Shown: positions 14,895 through 23,266, counted from the stretch's first letter. The stretch: 45,335 nucleotides of DNA from Streptomyces sp. (GCA_013362785.1 JABFVM010000517.1:1-45335); one strand, 5' to 3'. The notes: a model not told the origin generated them from the sequence alone. Numbers and translations: made by a program.

Positions 14895-16226
14895 GTGCTA
14901 GGAGGATATCGGATCGAAGGGCGAGGCGCAGCCGAGATCGCGGCGAGCGTCGAGCGTGCGGTGGGTTCCGGAGAGCTGGAGCCGGGGCAACTGCTGCCGC
15001 CCATGCGGGAGTTGGCCACCGAGCTGGGGGTGAATCCCAACACCGTGGCCGCCGCCTATCGCGTCCTGCGGGAGCGCGGGGTGATCGAGACCGCGGGCCG
15101 CCGGGGGAGCCGGGTGCGGCCCAGGCCCGCCACGACCGGGCGCGAGTACGTCCGGGTGGACGTGCCCGAAGGGGTGCGCAACGTGGCGAGCGGCAACCCC
15201 GACCCGGCGCTGCTGCCGTCGCTGGCGAAGGCCTTCGCGGCCGCGGCCGAGCAGTCCGACCGGGATCCGGTGCTCTACGGCGACGACCCGGTCGAGCCGG
15301 AGCTGGCACGCATCGCGCAAGCCCAGCTGTGTGCCGACGGAGTGCCGGAGGGGCCGCTGGCGGTCGCCTCCGGATCGCTGGACGCCATCGAGCGCGTCCT
15401 CGTGGCCCACCTCAAGCCCGGCGACACCGTCGCCGTCGAGGACCCCGGCTGGGGCAGCCTCCTCGACCTCGTCCCCGCGCTCGGCCTGCGCATGGCCCCC
15501 GTCGGGGTCGACGACGAGGGCCCGCTGCCCGACGACGTACGGCGAGCCCTCGACTCCGGGGCACGCGCCCTGATCGTGACCGACCGCGTCCAGAACCCCA
15601 CCGGCGCCGTGGTCGGCGCCGCACGCGCGCGTGCCCTGCGCACCGTGCTCCGGGACCACCCCGAGATCCTGCTGATCGAGGACGACCACGGTCACGGCAT
15701 CGTCGACATCCCCGTACACCCCCTCGCGGGCATCACCCGCCACTGGGCCTTCGTCCGCTCGGTCGCCAAGGCCTACGGCCCCGACCTGCGGCTCGCCGTA
15801 CTCACCGGCGACGAGACCACGGTGGACCGGGTGCGCGGACGTCAGCGACTCGGCGCCGGCTGGGTGAGCCGCCTGGTCCAGCGGGCCGTGGTGCGGCTCT
15901 GGGCCGACGGTGCCGTCGACCCGGCGGAGGTGGCGGCGGCGTACGGCAGACGCCGGGCCCTGCTGATCGACGCGCTGACCGACCGCGGCGTCGAGGCCCA
16001 TGGCCGCAGCGGCCTCAACGTCTGGATCCCGGTCCCCGACGAGACCGGCGCCGTCTCCCGCCTGCTCCACGCGGGCTGGGCGGTCGCGCCCGGGGCCCGC
16101 TTCCGCACGGGCTCACGGCCGGGCATCAGGATCACCACGTCGACCCTTACGGAGGAGGAGGCGGTCCCCCTTGCAGAGGCGGTGGCAACGGCGGTGGGTC
16201 CAGGACCGACAAGGAGCTACGTGTAA
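14895..16226 (+). CDS. MocR-type PLP-dependent GntR family regulator
   Basis: A 443-residue fusion of a GntR winged helix (about residues 10-80: LLPPMRELATELGVNPNTVA, then YRVLRERGVIETAGRRGSRV) and an aminotransferase class I domain. In the latter, DRVQNPTGAVVG is the PLP ring-binding region and FVRSVAKAYGPDLRLAVLTG holds the Schiff-base lysine. MocR proteins sense PLP or amino-PLP adducts. The start at GTG 14895 implies a leaderless mRNA, consistent with the promoter position; the AGGAGGAT seen just inside the gene is then part of codons 2-5, not a ribosome site. Confidence 0.85.
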   Translation: MLGGYRIEGRGAAEIAASVERAVGSGELEPGQLLPPMRELATELGVNPNTVAAAYRVLRERGVIETAGRRGSRVRPRPATTGREYVRVDVPEGVRNVASGNPDPALLPSLAKAFAAAAEQSDRDPVLYGDDPVEPELARIAQAQLCADGVPEGPLAVASGSLDAIERVLVAHLKPGDTVAVEDPGWGSLLDLVPALGLRMAPVGVDDEGPLPDDVRRALDSGARALIVTDRVQNPTGAVVGAARARALRTVLRDHPEILLIEDDHGHGIVDIPVHPLAGITRHWAFVRSVAKAYGPDLRLAVLTGDETTVDRVRGRQRLGAGWVSRLVQRAVVRLWADGAVDPAEVAAAYGRRRALLIDALTDRGVEAHGRSGLNVWIPVPDETGAVSRLLHAGWAVAPGARFRTGSRPGIRITTSTLTEEEAVPLAEAVATAVGPGPTRSYV

Positions 16227-16346
16227 TCACCAGCCCGACAGCCAACCCGAAGTGGCGCGGGGCCGCATCGATATGCGGCTCCGCCGCGGGGGCGCGACCA
16301 GCCAGAACACCACCCGCAGTCGCGAACGACCATGGCTCCCCACCCA

Positions 16347-17348
16347 TTAGGCGCTCTTCCGCCGCACCTGAGTAAGAGCCGCACCCGCAAGCACCACCAC
16401 CGCCCCCACAGGCGTCGACCAGGCAAGCGACTCCCCGAGCACGGCAACCCCCGCAGCCGTGGCGATGACCGGAATGAAGTACGTGACCATCTGAGCCGTG
16501 GTCGGCCCCACCTCCGCGACCAGCCCGTACTGAATCAACACCGCGAGCCCCGTCCCGAGCGCCCCCAGCGCCACGATCGCCAGCAGCGGCACGACGGACA
16601 ACCGCGTCGGCAACGAGGTGAACAGCGGTGTGACGACGGCCAGTTGAACCGTCGCCAACAGCAACTGCGCCCCGGTCAGCGACAGATGCGACTCACTGGA
16701 CCCGGCAAGCGTCCGGCGGACGTATATCCAGCCGATCGGGTAGCTCAGCGACGCCAGCAACGCCATCGCCGTACCCGTCACATCCAGCCCATGGAAGCCC
16801 TGCCACGCCCCGAGCACCGTCAGCACACCGAGGAACCCGATCCCGAGCCCGGCCACCCGCACCCGCGTGGGCCGGTCCTCCGACAGCGCGACCAGCGACA
16901 GGGCCATGCCCCAGAGCGGCGAGGTCGCGTTGCAGATCCCCGCGAGCGTGGACGGAATCGTCAGCTCGGAGTACGCGAACAGCGAGAACGGCAGCGCGTT
17001 CAGCAGAAACGCGGCGACCGCCAGATGCCCCCACGTCCGCGCCCCGCGCGGTAGCCGCTCCCGCTTCACCAGCATCGCGGCCGCCAGCACCGCCGTACCG
17101 AACACCAGCCGCCCCAGGGTGACCTGGAACGGGGCGTATCCGTCGGTGCCCACCTTGATGAGCAGGAAGCTGAAACCCCAGATCAGGGAGAGGGCGGCGA
17201 AACGCAGCCGCCAGTCGAGGCGGCCACGGGGACGCGAGCGGACGACGGCTGCGGTCGCGCCGGAGTCCTGTGAGGAGCGCGAGGAGGGCGAGGAGTTCGA
17301 GGAGGTGGTGGCGGTGGTGGCGGTGGACGCCGTGGAGGCGGTGGTCAT
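16347..17348 (-). CDS. EamA/DMT superfamily transporter
   Basis: A 333-residue, ten-helix membrane protein. A Ser/Thr-rich N-terminal tail of about 45 residues precedes helix 1 (LRFAALSLIWGFSFLLIKVG). The EamA motifs RLVFGTAVLAAAML and ICNATSPLWGMALSLVAL are clear, and the last helix is VGAVVVLAGAALTQVRRK. Its likely role is metabolite or drug export. No ribosome site precedes ATG 17348, so it may be leaderless. The divergent LysR gene 75 bases away probably controls it. Confidence 0.83.
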   Translation of the reverse strand: MTTASTASTATTATTSSNSSPSSRSSQDSGATAAVVRSRPRGRLDWRLRFAALSLIWGFSFLLIKVGTDGYAPFQVTLGRLVFGTAVLAAAMLVKRERLPRGARTWGHLAVAAFLLNALPFSLFAYSELTIPSTLAGICNATSPLWGMALSLVALSEDRPTRVRVAGLGIGFLGVLTVLGAWQGFHGLDVTGTAMALLASLSYPIGWIYVRRTLAGSSESHLSLTGAQLLLATVQLAVVTPLFTSLPTRLSVVPLLAIVALGALGTGLAVLIQYGLVAEVGPTTAQMVTYFIPVIATAAGVAVLGESLAWSTPVGAVVVLAGAALTQVRRKSA

Positions 17349-17372
17349 GGCAGCAAGCCTGATACACACAAC

Positions 17373-17414
17373 CTCGTAGCACAACCGAGATTTTTCACCC
17401 GGTATCTCGTAGCA
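17373..17414. promoter_or_regulatory. Repeated CTCGTAGCA sites between EamA and LysR genes
   Basis: CTCGTAGCA occurs at 17373-17381 and 17406-17414, exactly 33 bp (three helical turns) apart in the short divergent gap. LysR proteins bind such phased recognition and activation sites, so these are the best candidates for the regulator's contacts. Confidence 0.45.
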
Positions 17415-17422
17415 TTGCTTAC

Positions 17423-18325
17423 ATGTTGAACCTGGAGCGCCTGCGTACCCTCGACGCCCTCGCCCGCCACGGCTCGGTCAGTGGCGCCGCCGAGGGGCTG
17501 CACATCACGACCTCCGCCGTGTCGCAGCAGATGTCCAAGCTGGAGCGCGAGATCGGTCAGCAGCTCCTCGCCAAGAACGGCCGGGGCGTGCGGCTCACCG
17601 ACGCCGGGCGGCTGCTCGCCGAGCACGCGGCCCGGATCCTGTCGCAGGTCGAGCTCGCCCAGTCCGATCTGGAGGCGCAGCGCGGGCAGGTGGTCGGCGA
17701 GCTACGGCTGGTCGCGTTCCCCACGGCCCTGCGCGGACTGTTCCCGGCCGCGCTCGCCGCACTGCGGGCCGACCACCCGGCGCTGCGCCTGCGGTCACGG
17801 GAGCTGGAGCCCGAGCGCGGGGTCGACGCGGTGATCCGCGGCGACGCCGACGTGGCCGTGGTCCTCGACTGGTACAACAAGCCCCTGCCCATGCCGGAGG
17901 GGCTCGCCAAGGCGCAGATCCTCGACGACCGCGTGGAGATCGCCATGCCCGAGGGGCATCCGCTCGCCGACCGGAGCGAGGTCGATCTGGAGGACTTCGC
18001 GGGCGACGAATGGGTCGCCTGGCCCGAGGGCGAGTTCTGTCACGAATGGCTGCTCTACACCCTGCGCACCAAGGGCATCGAGCCCCTGATCGCCCACCGC
18101 GCGGAGGAGCATCACACCCAACTCGCGCTGGTGGCCGCCGGGTTGGGTGTCTGTGTCGCACCCCGGCTGGGCCGCGACCCGATGCCGCCCGGGGTGCGGG
18201 CCGTGCCCGTGCGGCACCGGGTGCACCGGTACATCTACGCGGTGTGGCGGGCGGACGCCGACCGCCGCCCGTCGATCCGGGCGGCGGTGGAGGCACTGCA
18301 GGCGGCGGCCGGGAGGATCGGCTGA
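17423..18325 (+). CDS. LysR family transcriptional regulator
   Basis: A 300-residue regulator: N-terminal winged helix LERLRTLDALARHGSVSGAA followed by ITTSAVSQQMSKLEREIGQQ (residues about 3-60), a linker helix, then the two-lobed effector domain with LRLVAFPTALRGLFPAALAA and the C-terminal LALVAAGLGVCVAPRLG. Size and layout are normal. The divergent EamA exporter gene is the probable target. ATG 17423 gives the standard LysR beginning; there is no clear ribosome site, so a leaderless or weakly initiated mRNA is possible. Confidence 0.88.
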   Translation: MLNLERLRTLDALARHGSVSGAAEGLHITTSAVSQQMSKLEREIGQQLLAKNGRGVRLTDAGRLLAEHAARILSQVELAQSDLEAQRGQVVGELRLVAFPTALRGLFPAALAALRADHPALRLRSRELEPERGVDAVIRGDADVAVVLDWYNKPLPMPEGLAKAQILDDRVEIAMPEGHPLADRSEVDLEDFAGDEWVAWPEGEFCHEWLLYTLRTKGIEPLIAHRAEEHHTQLALVAAGLGVCVAPRLGRDPMPPGVRAVPVRHRVHRYIYAVWRADADRRPSIRAAVEALQAAAGRIG

Positions 18326-18376
18326 ATAGACGGAAGAACGGCCGTGCCTACGGCGACCCCGGGCATCCGGTCACGC

Positions 18377-18838
18377 CTACCCCAGCTTCCGGAAGTCCCA
18401 GGACACGATCTTCTCGGGCGTCAGCCGTATCCAGGCGTGCCGGCCGTCGTGCGGCATCTCGTCGATGGCGAAGTTCTTGCGGGCGAACAGCGTCTCGGGC
18501 ACGTCGAGTTCGGCCCGCAGCTCGCCCACGCGCGGGATCTCGCCGACGAACTCGACGGTCCCGGACAGCTCGACGCCGCGCAGCTTTTCGTACTCCTCGC
18601 CCGTGTCGATCACGATCGCGACCCGTGGATCGCGGCGCAGATCGGTCCACCGCTTGCTGCGGACGACCGAGTAGAGCCACAGCGAGTCGCCGTCCCAGGC
18701 GAACCACAGGGCGCTGACATGCGGGAAGCCGTCGGCGGACACGGTGGCGACCCGGCAGGTGCGCTGATCGGTGAGAAACTCGTCCAGCTCGCCGGGCGTC
18801 ATCATGATCCTGCGGCCCCGGCGCTGAGTGACAGTCAT
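18377..18838 (-). CDS. Pyridoxamine 5'-phosphate oxidase / F420-binding split-barrel protein
   Basis: A 153-residue split-barrel flavin- or F420-binding protein. TCRVATVSADGFPHVSALWF is the conserved barrel opening, and SKRWTDLRRDPRVAIVIDTG is the phosphate-binding helix-strand. The end DGRHAWIRLTPEKIVSWDFR is typical of PPOX-class, F420-dependent enzymes such as Rv1155-like proteins. The substrate is unknown. It is divergent from the isochorismatase-like gene, with a 22-bp tandem repeat in the gap. Confidence 0.8.
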   Translation of the reverse strand: MTVTQRRGRRIMMTPGELDEFLTDQRTCRVATVSADGFPHVSALWFAWDGDSLWLYSVVRSKRWTDLRRDPRVAIVIDTGEEYEKLRGVELSGTVEFVGEIPRVGELRAELDVPETLFARKNFAIDEMPHDGRHAWIRLTPEKIVSWDFRKLG

Positions 18839-18912
18839 GCGGCCCCCTCTTCTCTCACGTCGTGCCAGAGGAGAGATCCTCTGACATCACGTCAGAAAAG
18901 GATGGGTCGTCT

Positions 18913-18978
18913 TCCGTCCACACGCAATGGTGGCTCCGTCCACACGCGATGGTGGTTCCGTCCTCACGCGATGCTGGC
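18913..18978 (+). repeat. Three tandem 22-bp repeats upstream of the isochorismatase-like gene
   Basis: The unit TCCGTCCACACGCGATGGTGG plus one base is present three times with two or three changes per copy (18913-18934, 18935-18956, 18957-18978). TACGCT follows immediately and could be a -10 hexamer for the gene at 19021. Twenty-two bases is two helical turns, so the copies face the same side; they may be regulator sites or a minisatellite. Confidence 0.7.
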
Positions 18979-19020
18979 TACGCTCACCGGCCCACGCCGC
19001 CGTCGGTCACAGGGGGATCC

Positions 19021-19671
19021 ATGCCGTCGTACGCCGGACTCAGCGAACTCCTCGACCCCTCGACCACCGTCCTGCTCACCGTCGAGTGCCAGCAGGGCGT
19101 CGTCGGACCGGACAGCGCACTGCCCCAACTCGCCGAGGAGGCAAGGGCGTCGGGCGCTCTCGGCAACGTGGCCCGGCTGGTGGACGCGGCCCACGAGAGC
19201 GGGGTCCAGGTGATCCACGCGATCGCCGAACGCCGCCCCGACGGCCGCGGCGCCAACCACAACGCCCGCCTCTTCCGCGCCGCCGAACGGCTCCCCGTCC
19301 AACAGCTGTCCGGTACCGAGGCGGTGCGCGTGGCGGCGCCGATCGAGGTCGCCGAGGAGGACCTGGTCGTACGACGGCTGCACGGACTGTCACCGATCCA
19401 GGGCACCGATGTCGACGCGCTGCTGCGCAACCTGGGCTGCCGCACGCTCGTGATCACCGGTGTCTCGGCCAATGTGGCCGTCCCCAACGCCGTGTTCGAC
19501 GCCGTCAACCGCGGCTACACGGCCGTCGTGCCCACGGACGCCATCGCGGGGGTGCCCTCCGACTACACCCCCGCGATGATCCGCAACACCCTCGCATTGG
19601 TCGCCACGGTCGCGACCACGGACGAGGTGCTGGGCTGCTTCAAGCGTCCGGGCCGGGTCAGGCCAGCGTGA
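19021..19671 (+). CDS. Isochorismatase-fold protein with altered catalytic residues
   Basis: A 216-residue cysteine-hydrolase fold protein: STTVLLTVECQQGVVG (strand 1), GVQVIHAIAERRPDGRG, GTDVDALLRNLGCRTLVITG and VSANVAVPNAVFDAVNRGYT. In active isochorismatases and nicotinamidases the triad is Asp-Lys-Cys. Here the corresponding positions read E22, R118/R119 and A153 (ANVAV for the usual NVCV). It may therefore be non-hydrolytic or use another chemistry. ATG 19021 follows AGGGGGATCC. Its end overlaps the convergent Rieske gene by 14 bases. Confidence 0.8.
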   Translation: MPSYAGLSELLDPSTTVLLTVECQQGVVGPDSALPQLAEEARASGALGNVARLVDAAHESGVQVIHAIAERRPDGRGANHNARLFRAAERLPVQQLSGTEAVRVAAPIEVAEEDLVVRRLHGLSPIQGTDVDALLRNLGCRTLVITGVSANVAVPNAVFDAVNRGYTAVVPTDAIAGVPSDYTPAMIRNTLALVATVATTDEVLGCFKRPGRVRPA

Positions 19672-20131
19672 TCGAGTCGCCGGACACGCTGATCTGCTTG
19701 GCCGCCAGCGGCTCGGTCGCGGGCCCCTTCTTCACGCTGCCGTCCAGCACGGAGAACTGGCTGCCGTGGCAGGAACAGGAGAGGGTGTCCTCCTTGAGGT
19801 CGATCATCGGGCAGTCCCGGTGGGTGCAGATCGTCGAGAAGGCCTTGAAGTCGCCCGCCGCCGGCTGCGAGACCACCACCTTCTGGTCGCCGAAGACCTT
19901 GCCCGAGCCCTCCGGGATGTCGGCGGTCTTCGCGAGCGCCGTCCCACCCGCGCCGCCACCCGCCGCACTGGTCGCACCGCCGCCGGCAGCGCCCTGTTCG
20001 GTGGACGAGTCGGACGCGTCGTCCTCCGACCCGCACGCCGTCAGCGCGACGGCGAGCCCCGCCGCGCCGACCGCCGCCACGACGGTACGGCGGCTGGGTT
20101 TCGACACCGGCTGAACTGATTCGCTGGTCAT
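19658..20131 (-). CDS. Rieske [2Fe-2S] lipoprotein exported by the Tat pathway
   Basis: A 157-residue exported protein. The N-terminus SKPSRRTVVAAVGAAGLAVA has a twin-arginine motif and ends in the lipobox LTAC, so it should be folded with its cluster inside, exported by Tat and anchored as a lipoprotein. A Ser/Gly/Ala linker precedes the Rieske domain with CTHRDC and CSCHGSQF, the four cluster ligands (two Cys, two His), and DGSVKKGPATEPL. It probably transfers electrons at the outer membrane face; no partner is nearby. ATG 20131 has GGAAGGAACG upstream. Confidence 0.88.
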   Translation of the reverse strand: MTSESVQPVSKPSRRTVVAAVGAAGLAVALTACGSEDDASDSSTEQGAAGGGATSAAGGGAGGTALAKTADIPEGSGKVFGDQKVVVSQPAAGDFKAFSTICTHRDCPMIDLKEDTLSCSCHGSQFSVLDGSVKKGPATEPLAAKQISVSGDSITLA

Positions 20132-20352
20132 GCTGACGTTCCTTCCGGTCATTCGTGATCTGCCGAGGGATACGGTCCGTGCGGACCGGCTGTTCAGACG
20201 ATGAGGGAATCCTGGCCCCGTCCGGCGCGCGGATGGGTAAAGCGGAGCTGTCGGTTCACTGTCCGCGGCTGTCGGTCCGCTGTCGGCGCAAACCGGCCGC
20301 CGCCCGCCCCGGCCGACCCGGGCCGCCGCTTCCGCGCCAGTAACCTGGGGCG

Positions 20353-21117
20353 ATGCTCAAGGAAGTCATCGCGACCCGCTACATCACGCCCCTGCGTGAG
20401 GGCGGCTCGCTGCCGGGACTCGTCGAGGCCGACGACTTCGGGACGTACGTCCTGAAGTTCACCGGCGCCGGACAGGGCCGCAAGACGCTCGTCGCCGAGG
20501 TCGTCTGCGGCGAACTCGCCCGCAGGCTGGGCCTCAGGGTGCCCCGGCTGGTGACCGTGGAACTCGACCCCGTGCTGGGCCTCGGCGAACCCGACCAGCA
20601 GGTGCAGGAGCTGCTCAGGTCCAGCGGCGGCACCAACCTCGGCATGGACTTCCTCTCCGGCGCCCTCGGTTTCGACCCCCTCGCCTTCCGGGTGAGCGCC
20701 GAGGAGGCCGGCCGGATCGTCTGGTTCGACGCGCTGGTGAACAACGTCGACCGGTCCTGGCGCAACCCCAACCTGCTGATGTGGCAGGGCGAGCTGTGGC
20801 TCATCGACCACGGCGCGACCATGATCTGGCACCACAACTGGCCCGGCGCCCAGGCCTCGGCCGCACGCCCCTACGACGCCTCCGACCACGCCCTCGCCCC
20901 CTTCGCGCCCGATGTACGGGGCGCCGCAGCCGAGTTGGCACCGCTGGTCACCGAGGACCTGCTCGCCGAGGTGACCGCCGAGATCCCGGACGCCTGGCTG
21001 GCCGACGAGTCCGGCTTCGACAGCCCGGACGACCTCCGGCGGGCGTACGCGGGACCCCTGCTGGCACGGGCCGCCGACGTCCATGAGCGCGTCACCGGAA
21101 TCGAGGAGGGCAAGTGA
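20353..21117 (+). CDS. HipA-like kinase
   Basis: A 254-residue protein kinase-like fold of the short HipA_2 type. K35 in TYVLKFTGAGQG is the ATP-binding lysine, NNVDRSWRNPNLLMW carries the catalytic D133 and N138/N140, and LWLIDHGATMIW carries the metal-binding D152 (DHG in place of DFG). HipA of E. coli phosphorylates glutamyl-tRNA synthetase, but this short family is uncharacterised. TAACCT at 20342-20347 stands about 11 bases before the ATG, so the mRNA is probably leaderless. It overlaps the DUF3037 gene by four bases and the two surely work together. Confidence 0.82.
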   Translation: MLKEVIATRYITPLREGGSLPGLVEADDFGTYVLKFTGAGQGRKTLVAEVVCGELARRLGLRVPRLVTVELDPVLGLGEPDQQVQELLRSSGGTNLGMDFLSGALGFDPLAFRVSAEEAGRIVWFDALVNNVDRSWRNPNLLMWQGELWLIDHGATMIWHHNWPGAQASAARPYDASDHALAPFAPDVRGAAAELAPLVTEDLLAEVTAEIPDAWLADESGFDSPDDLRRAYAGPLLARAADVHERVTGIEEGK

Positions 21118-21563
21118 GCGAGCGCCATATCCACATGGCCGGCCATGTGGTCGAACGCCACATCATCCGGGGCGGCGAGTCGAACGAACGGGACGTCTTC
21201 GAGTACGCCGTCCTGCGCGTCGTGCCCCGCGTCGAACGCGGCGAGTGCATCAACGCGGGCGTGCTGGTGTACTGCCGGGCCCAGGGCTACGTCGGTGCCC
21301 GCACCCACCTCGACGAGGCGCGGCTGCTCGCCCTCGACCCGGACGCGGACGTGGCCGGCGTGCGGGCCGCCCTCGGCGCCGTCGAGCGCGTGTGCGGCGG
21401 CAGCGAGGCGGCGGGGCAGGCCGCCGGGGACGACGCCGGGCGGCGCTTCCGCTGGCTGATCGCGCCCCGCTCCACGATCGTCCAGCCCGGGCCCGTGCAC
21501 ACCGGGCTCACGACCGATCCGGCGGCCGAGACGGAGCGCCTGCTCGACCGGTTGGTGAAGTAG
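21114..21563 (+). CDS. DUF3037 protein, partner of the HipA-like kinase
   Basis: A 149-residue soluble protein. Its conserved part is RDVFEYAVLRVVPRVERGEC then INAGVLVYCRAQGYVGAR, and its end is FRWLIAPRSTIVQPGPVHTG then LTTDPAAETERLLDRLV; both are DUF3037 hallmarks. GTG 21114 overlaps the kinase stop (GTGA), giving translational coupling. HipA-like kinase plus DUF3037 is a recurring gene pair in actinobacteria, and it resembles the layout of toxin-antitoxin pairs, but no biochemical role is established. Confidence 0.82.
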   Translation: MSERHIHMAGHVVERHIIRGGESNERDVFEYAVLRVVPRVERGECINAGVLVYCRAQGYVGARTHLDEARLLALDPDADVAGVRAALGAVERVCGGSEAAGQAAGDDAGRRFRWLIAPRSTIVQPGPVHTGLTTDPAAETERLLDRLVK

Positions 21564-21691
21564 CGGACCGAAGGATCGGATCGAAGGGACGGACCAGGAT
21601 CGGATCGGGGATCGGCAGGTAATGGATCACATGAGCGCGGTGGCCGTTGACACCGCGTGCCAGGACTTCTAGCGTCACGTCCATCGAAGGT

Positions 21692-21709
21692 ACTAAGCGG
21701 TCGCTCACC
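21692..21709 (+). promoter_or_regulatory. TetR-type operator ahead of the SDR pair
   Basis: ACTAAGCGGTCGCTCAC contains AGCG-GT-CGCT with partial outer symmetry. Such AAGCG/CGCTT sites are commonly bound by TetR regulators of fatty-acid-type genes in actinobacteria. It lies 16 bases before the fabG-like start, next to the ribosome site GAGGAGAG. Confidence 0.45.
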
Positions 21710-21724
21710 TGAGGAGAGTCACAG

Positions 21725-22486
21725 ATGTCCACCACTGAGCAGCGGGTCGCCGTGGTCACCGGCGGAGCGCGCGGCATCGGCGCCGCCACCGCCGTACGGC
21801 TGGCCGCCGAGGGTCACGCGGTCGCCGTGATCGACCTCGACGAGGCCGCCTGCAAGGACACCGTGGAGAAGATCACCGCGGCCGGCGGCAAGGCCCTCGC
21901 GGTCGGCTGCGACGTCTCCGACGAGGCCCAGGTCGAGGCGGCAGTCGCACGGATCGCCGACGAGCTCGGCGCCCCGACGATCCTGGTCAACAACGCGGGT
22001 GTGCTCCGCGACAACCTGCTGTTCAAGATGAGCGTCGCCGACTGGGACACGGTCATGAACGTGCACCTGCGCGGTGCCTTCCTGATGTCCAAGGCGTGTC
22101 AGAAGCACATGGTGGACGCGGGCTTCGGCCGGATCGTCAACCTCTCCTCGTCCTCCGCGCTCGGCAACCGCGGCCAGGTCAACTACTCCGCCGCCAAGGC
22201 CGGCCTCCAGGGCTTCACCAAGACCCTCGCCAAGGAGCTCGGCAAGTTCGGCATCACCGCCAACGCGGTCGCCCCCGGCTTCATCGCCACCGAGATGACC
22301 AAGGCCACCGCCGACCGCGTCGGCATGGGCTTCGAGGACTTCAAGGCCGCCGCCGCCACCCAGATCCCGGTGGCCCGCGTCGGCGAGCCCGACGACATCG
22401 CCAACGCCATCGCCTTCTTCGCGGGCGAGGCGGCCGGATTCGTCTCCGGCCAGGTGCTGTACGTCGCCGGCGGACCGCTCGACTAG
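21725..22486 (+). CDS. FabG-like 3-oxoacyl-[ACP] reductase (SDR)
   Basis: A 253-residue NAD(P)H-dependent reductase with the classical SDR motifs: cofactor loop TGGARGIGAAT, NNAG at about residues 90-93, and the catalytic Ser and Y-x-x-x-K in SSSSALGNRGQVNYSAAKAG. NAVAPGFIATEMT is the FabG-like C-terminal motif. It reduces beta-ketoacyl thioesters or related ketones. ATG 21725 has GAGGAGAGTCACAG upstream. It is followed after 18 bases by a second SDR gene, so the two form an operon, probably acting in fatty-acyl metabolism. Confidence 0.85.
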   Translation: MSTTEQRVAVVTGGARGIGAATAVRLAAEGHAVAVIDLDEAACKDTVEKITAAGGKALAVGCDVSDEAQVEAAVARIADELGAPTILVNNAGVLRDNLLFKMSVADWDTVMNVHLRGAFLMSKACQKHMVDAGFGRIVNLSSSSALGNRGQVNYSAAKAGLQGFTKTLAKELGKFGITANAVAPGFIATEMTKATADRVGMGFEDFKAAAATQIPVARVGEPDDIANAIAFFAGEAAGFVSGQVLYVAGGPLD

Positions 22487-22504
22487 GAACCGGGAAACAC
22501 GGAC

Positions 22505-23266
22505 ATGACTGAACTGCCTGCACTCTCCGGCAAGGTCGCCCTCGTCACGGGCGCCAGCCGCGGCATCGGCTACGGCGTCGCCGAGGCGCTCGTCGCACGC
22601 GGTGACCGCGTCGTCATCACCGGCCGGGGCGAGGACGCCCTCAAGGAGGCCGTCGAGCAGCTCGGCGCCGACCGCGCCGTCTACGTGGCCGGCAAGGCCC
22701 ACGACGAGGCCCACCAGGCCGTCGCCGTCGAGCGCGCCATGGAGGCCTTCGGCCGGGTCGACTACCTGGTCAACAACGCCGGCACCAACCCGGTGTTCGG
22801 GCCCCTCGCCGATCTGGACCTGGGCGTCGCCCGCAAGGTGTTCGAGACCAACGTGATCTCGGCGCTCGGCTTCGCGCAGAAGACCTGGCACGCCTGGCAG
22901 AAGGACAACGGCGGCGCGATCGTCAACATCGCCTCCGTCGCGGGCATCGCGCCCTCGCCGTTCATCGCCGCCTACGGCGTCAGCAAGGCCGCGATGATCA
23001 ACCTCACCCAGCAGATGGCGCACGAGTTCGCGCCCAAGGTGCGGGTCAACGCGATCGCCCCGGCCGTGGTGAAGACCAAGTTCGCCCAGGCCCTGTACGA
23101 GGGCCGGGAGGCGGAGGCCGCCGCGTCCTACCCGCTGGGCCGGCTCGGCGTGCCCTCCGACATCGGCGGTGCCGCCGCGTTCCTCACCTCGGACCAGTCC
23201 GACTGGGTCACCGGTCAGACGCTCGTCGTCGACGGCGGCATCTTCCTCAACGCCGGCGTCGGCTGA
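22505..23266 (+). CDS. SDR family oxidoreductase
   Basis: A 253-residue short-chain dehydrogenase/reductase: TGASRGIGYGVAEALVARGD, NNAGTNPVFG, the catalytic set ASVAGIAPSPFIAAYGVSKA and the tail GQTLVVDGGIFLNAGVG are all intact. The NPVFGPLADLD segment recalls the branch annotated as enoyl-ACP reductase-like or generic 3-ketoacyl reductases. Substrate cannot be read from sequence. It begins 18 bases after the FabG-like gene with a GGAAC-type ribosome site, and the operon ends at the strong terminator 25 bases later. Confidence 0.82.
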   Translation: MTELPALSGKVALVTGASRGIGYGVAEALVARGDRVVITGRGEDALKEAVEQLGADRAVYVAGKAHDEAHQAVAVERAMEAFGRVDYLVNNAGTNPVFGPLADLDLGVARKVFETNVISALGFAQKTWHAWQKDNGGAIVNIASVAGIAPSPFIAAYGVSKAAMINLTQQMAHEFAPKVRVNAIAPAVVKTKFAQALYEGREAEAAASYPLGRLGVPSDIGGAAAFLTSDQSDWVTGQTLVVDGGIFLNAGVG

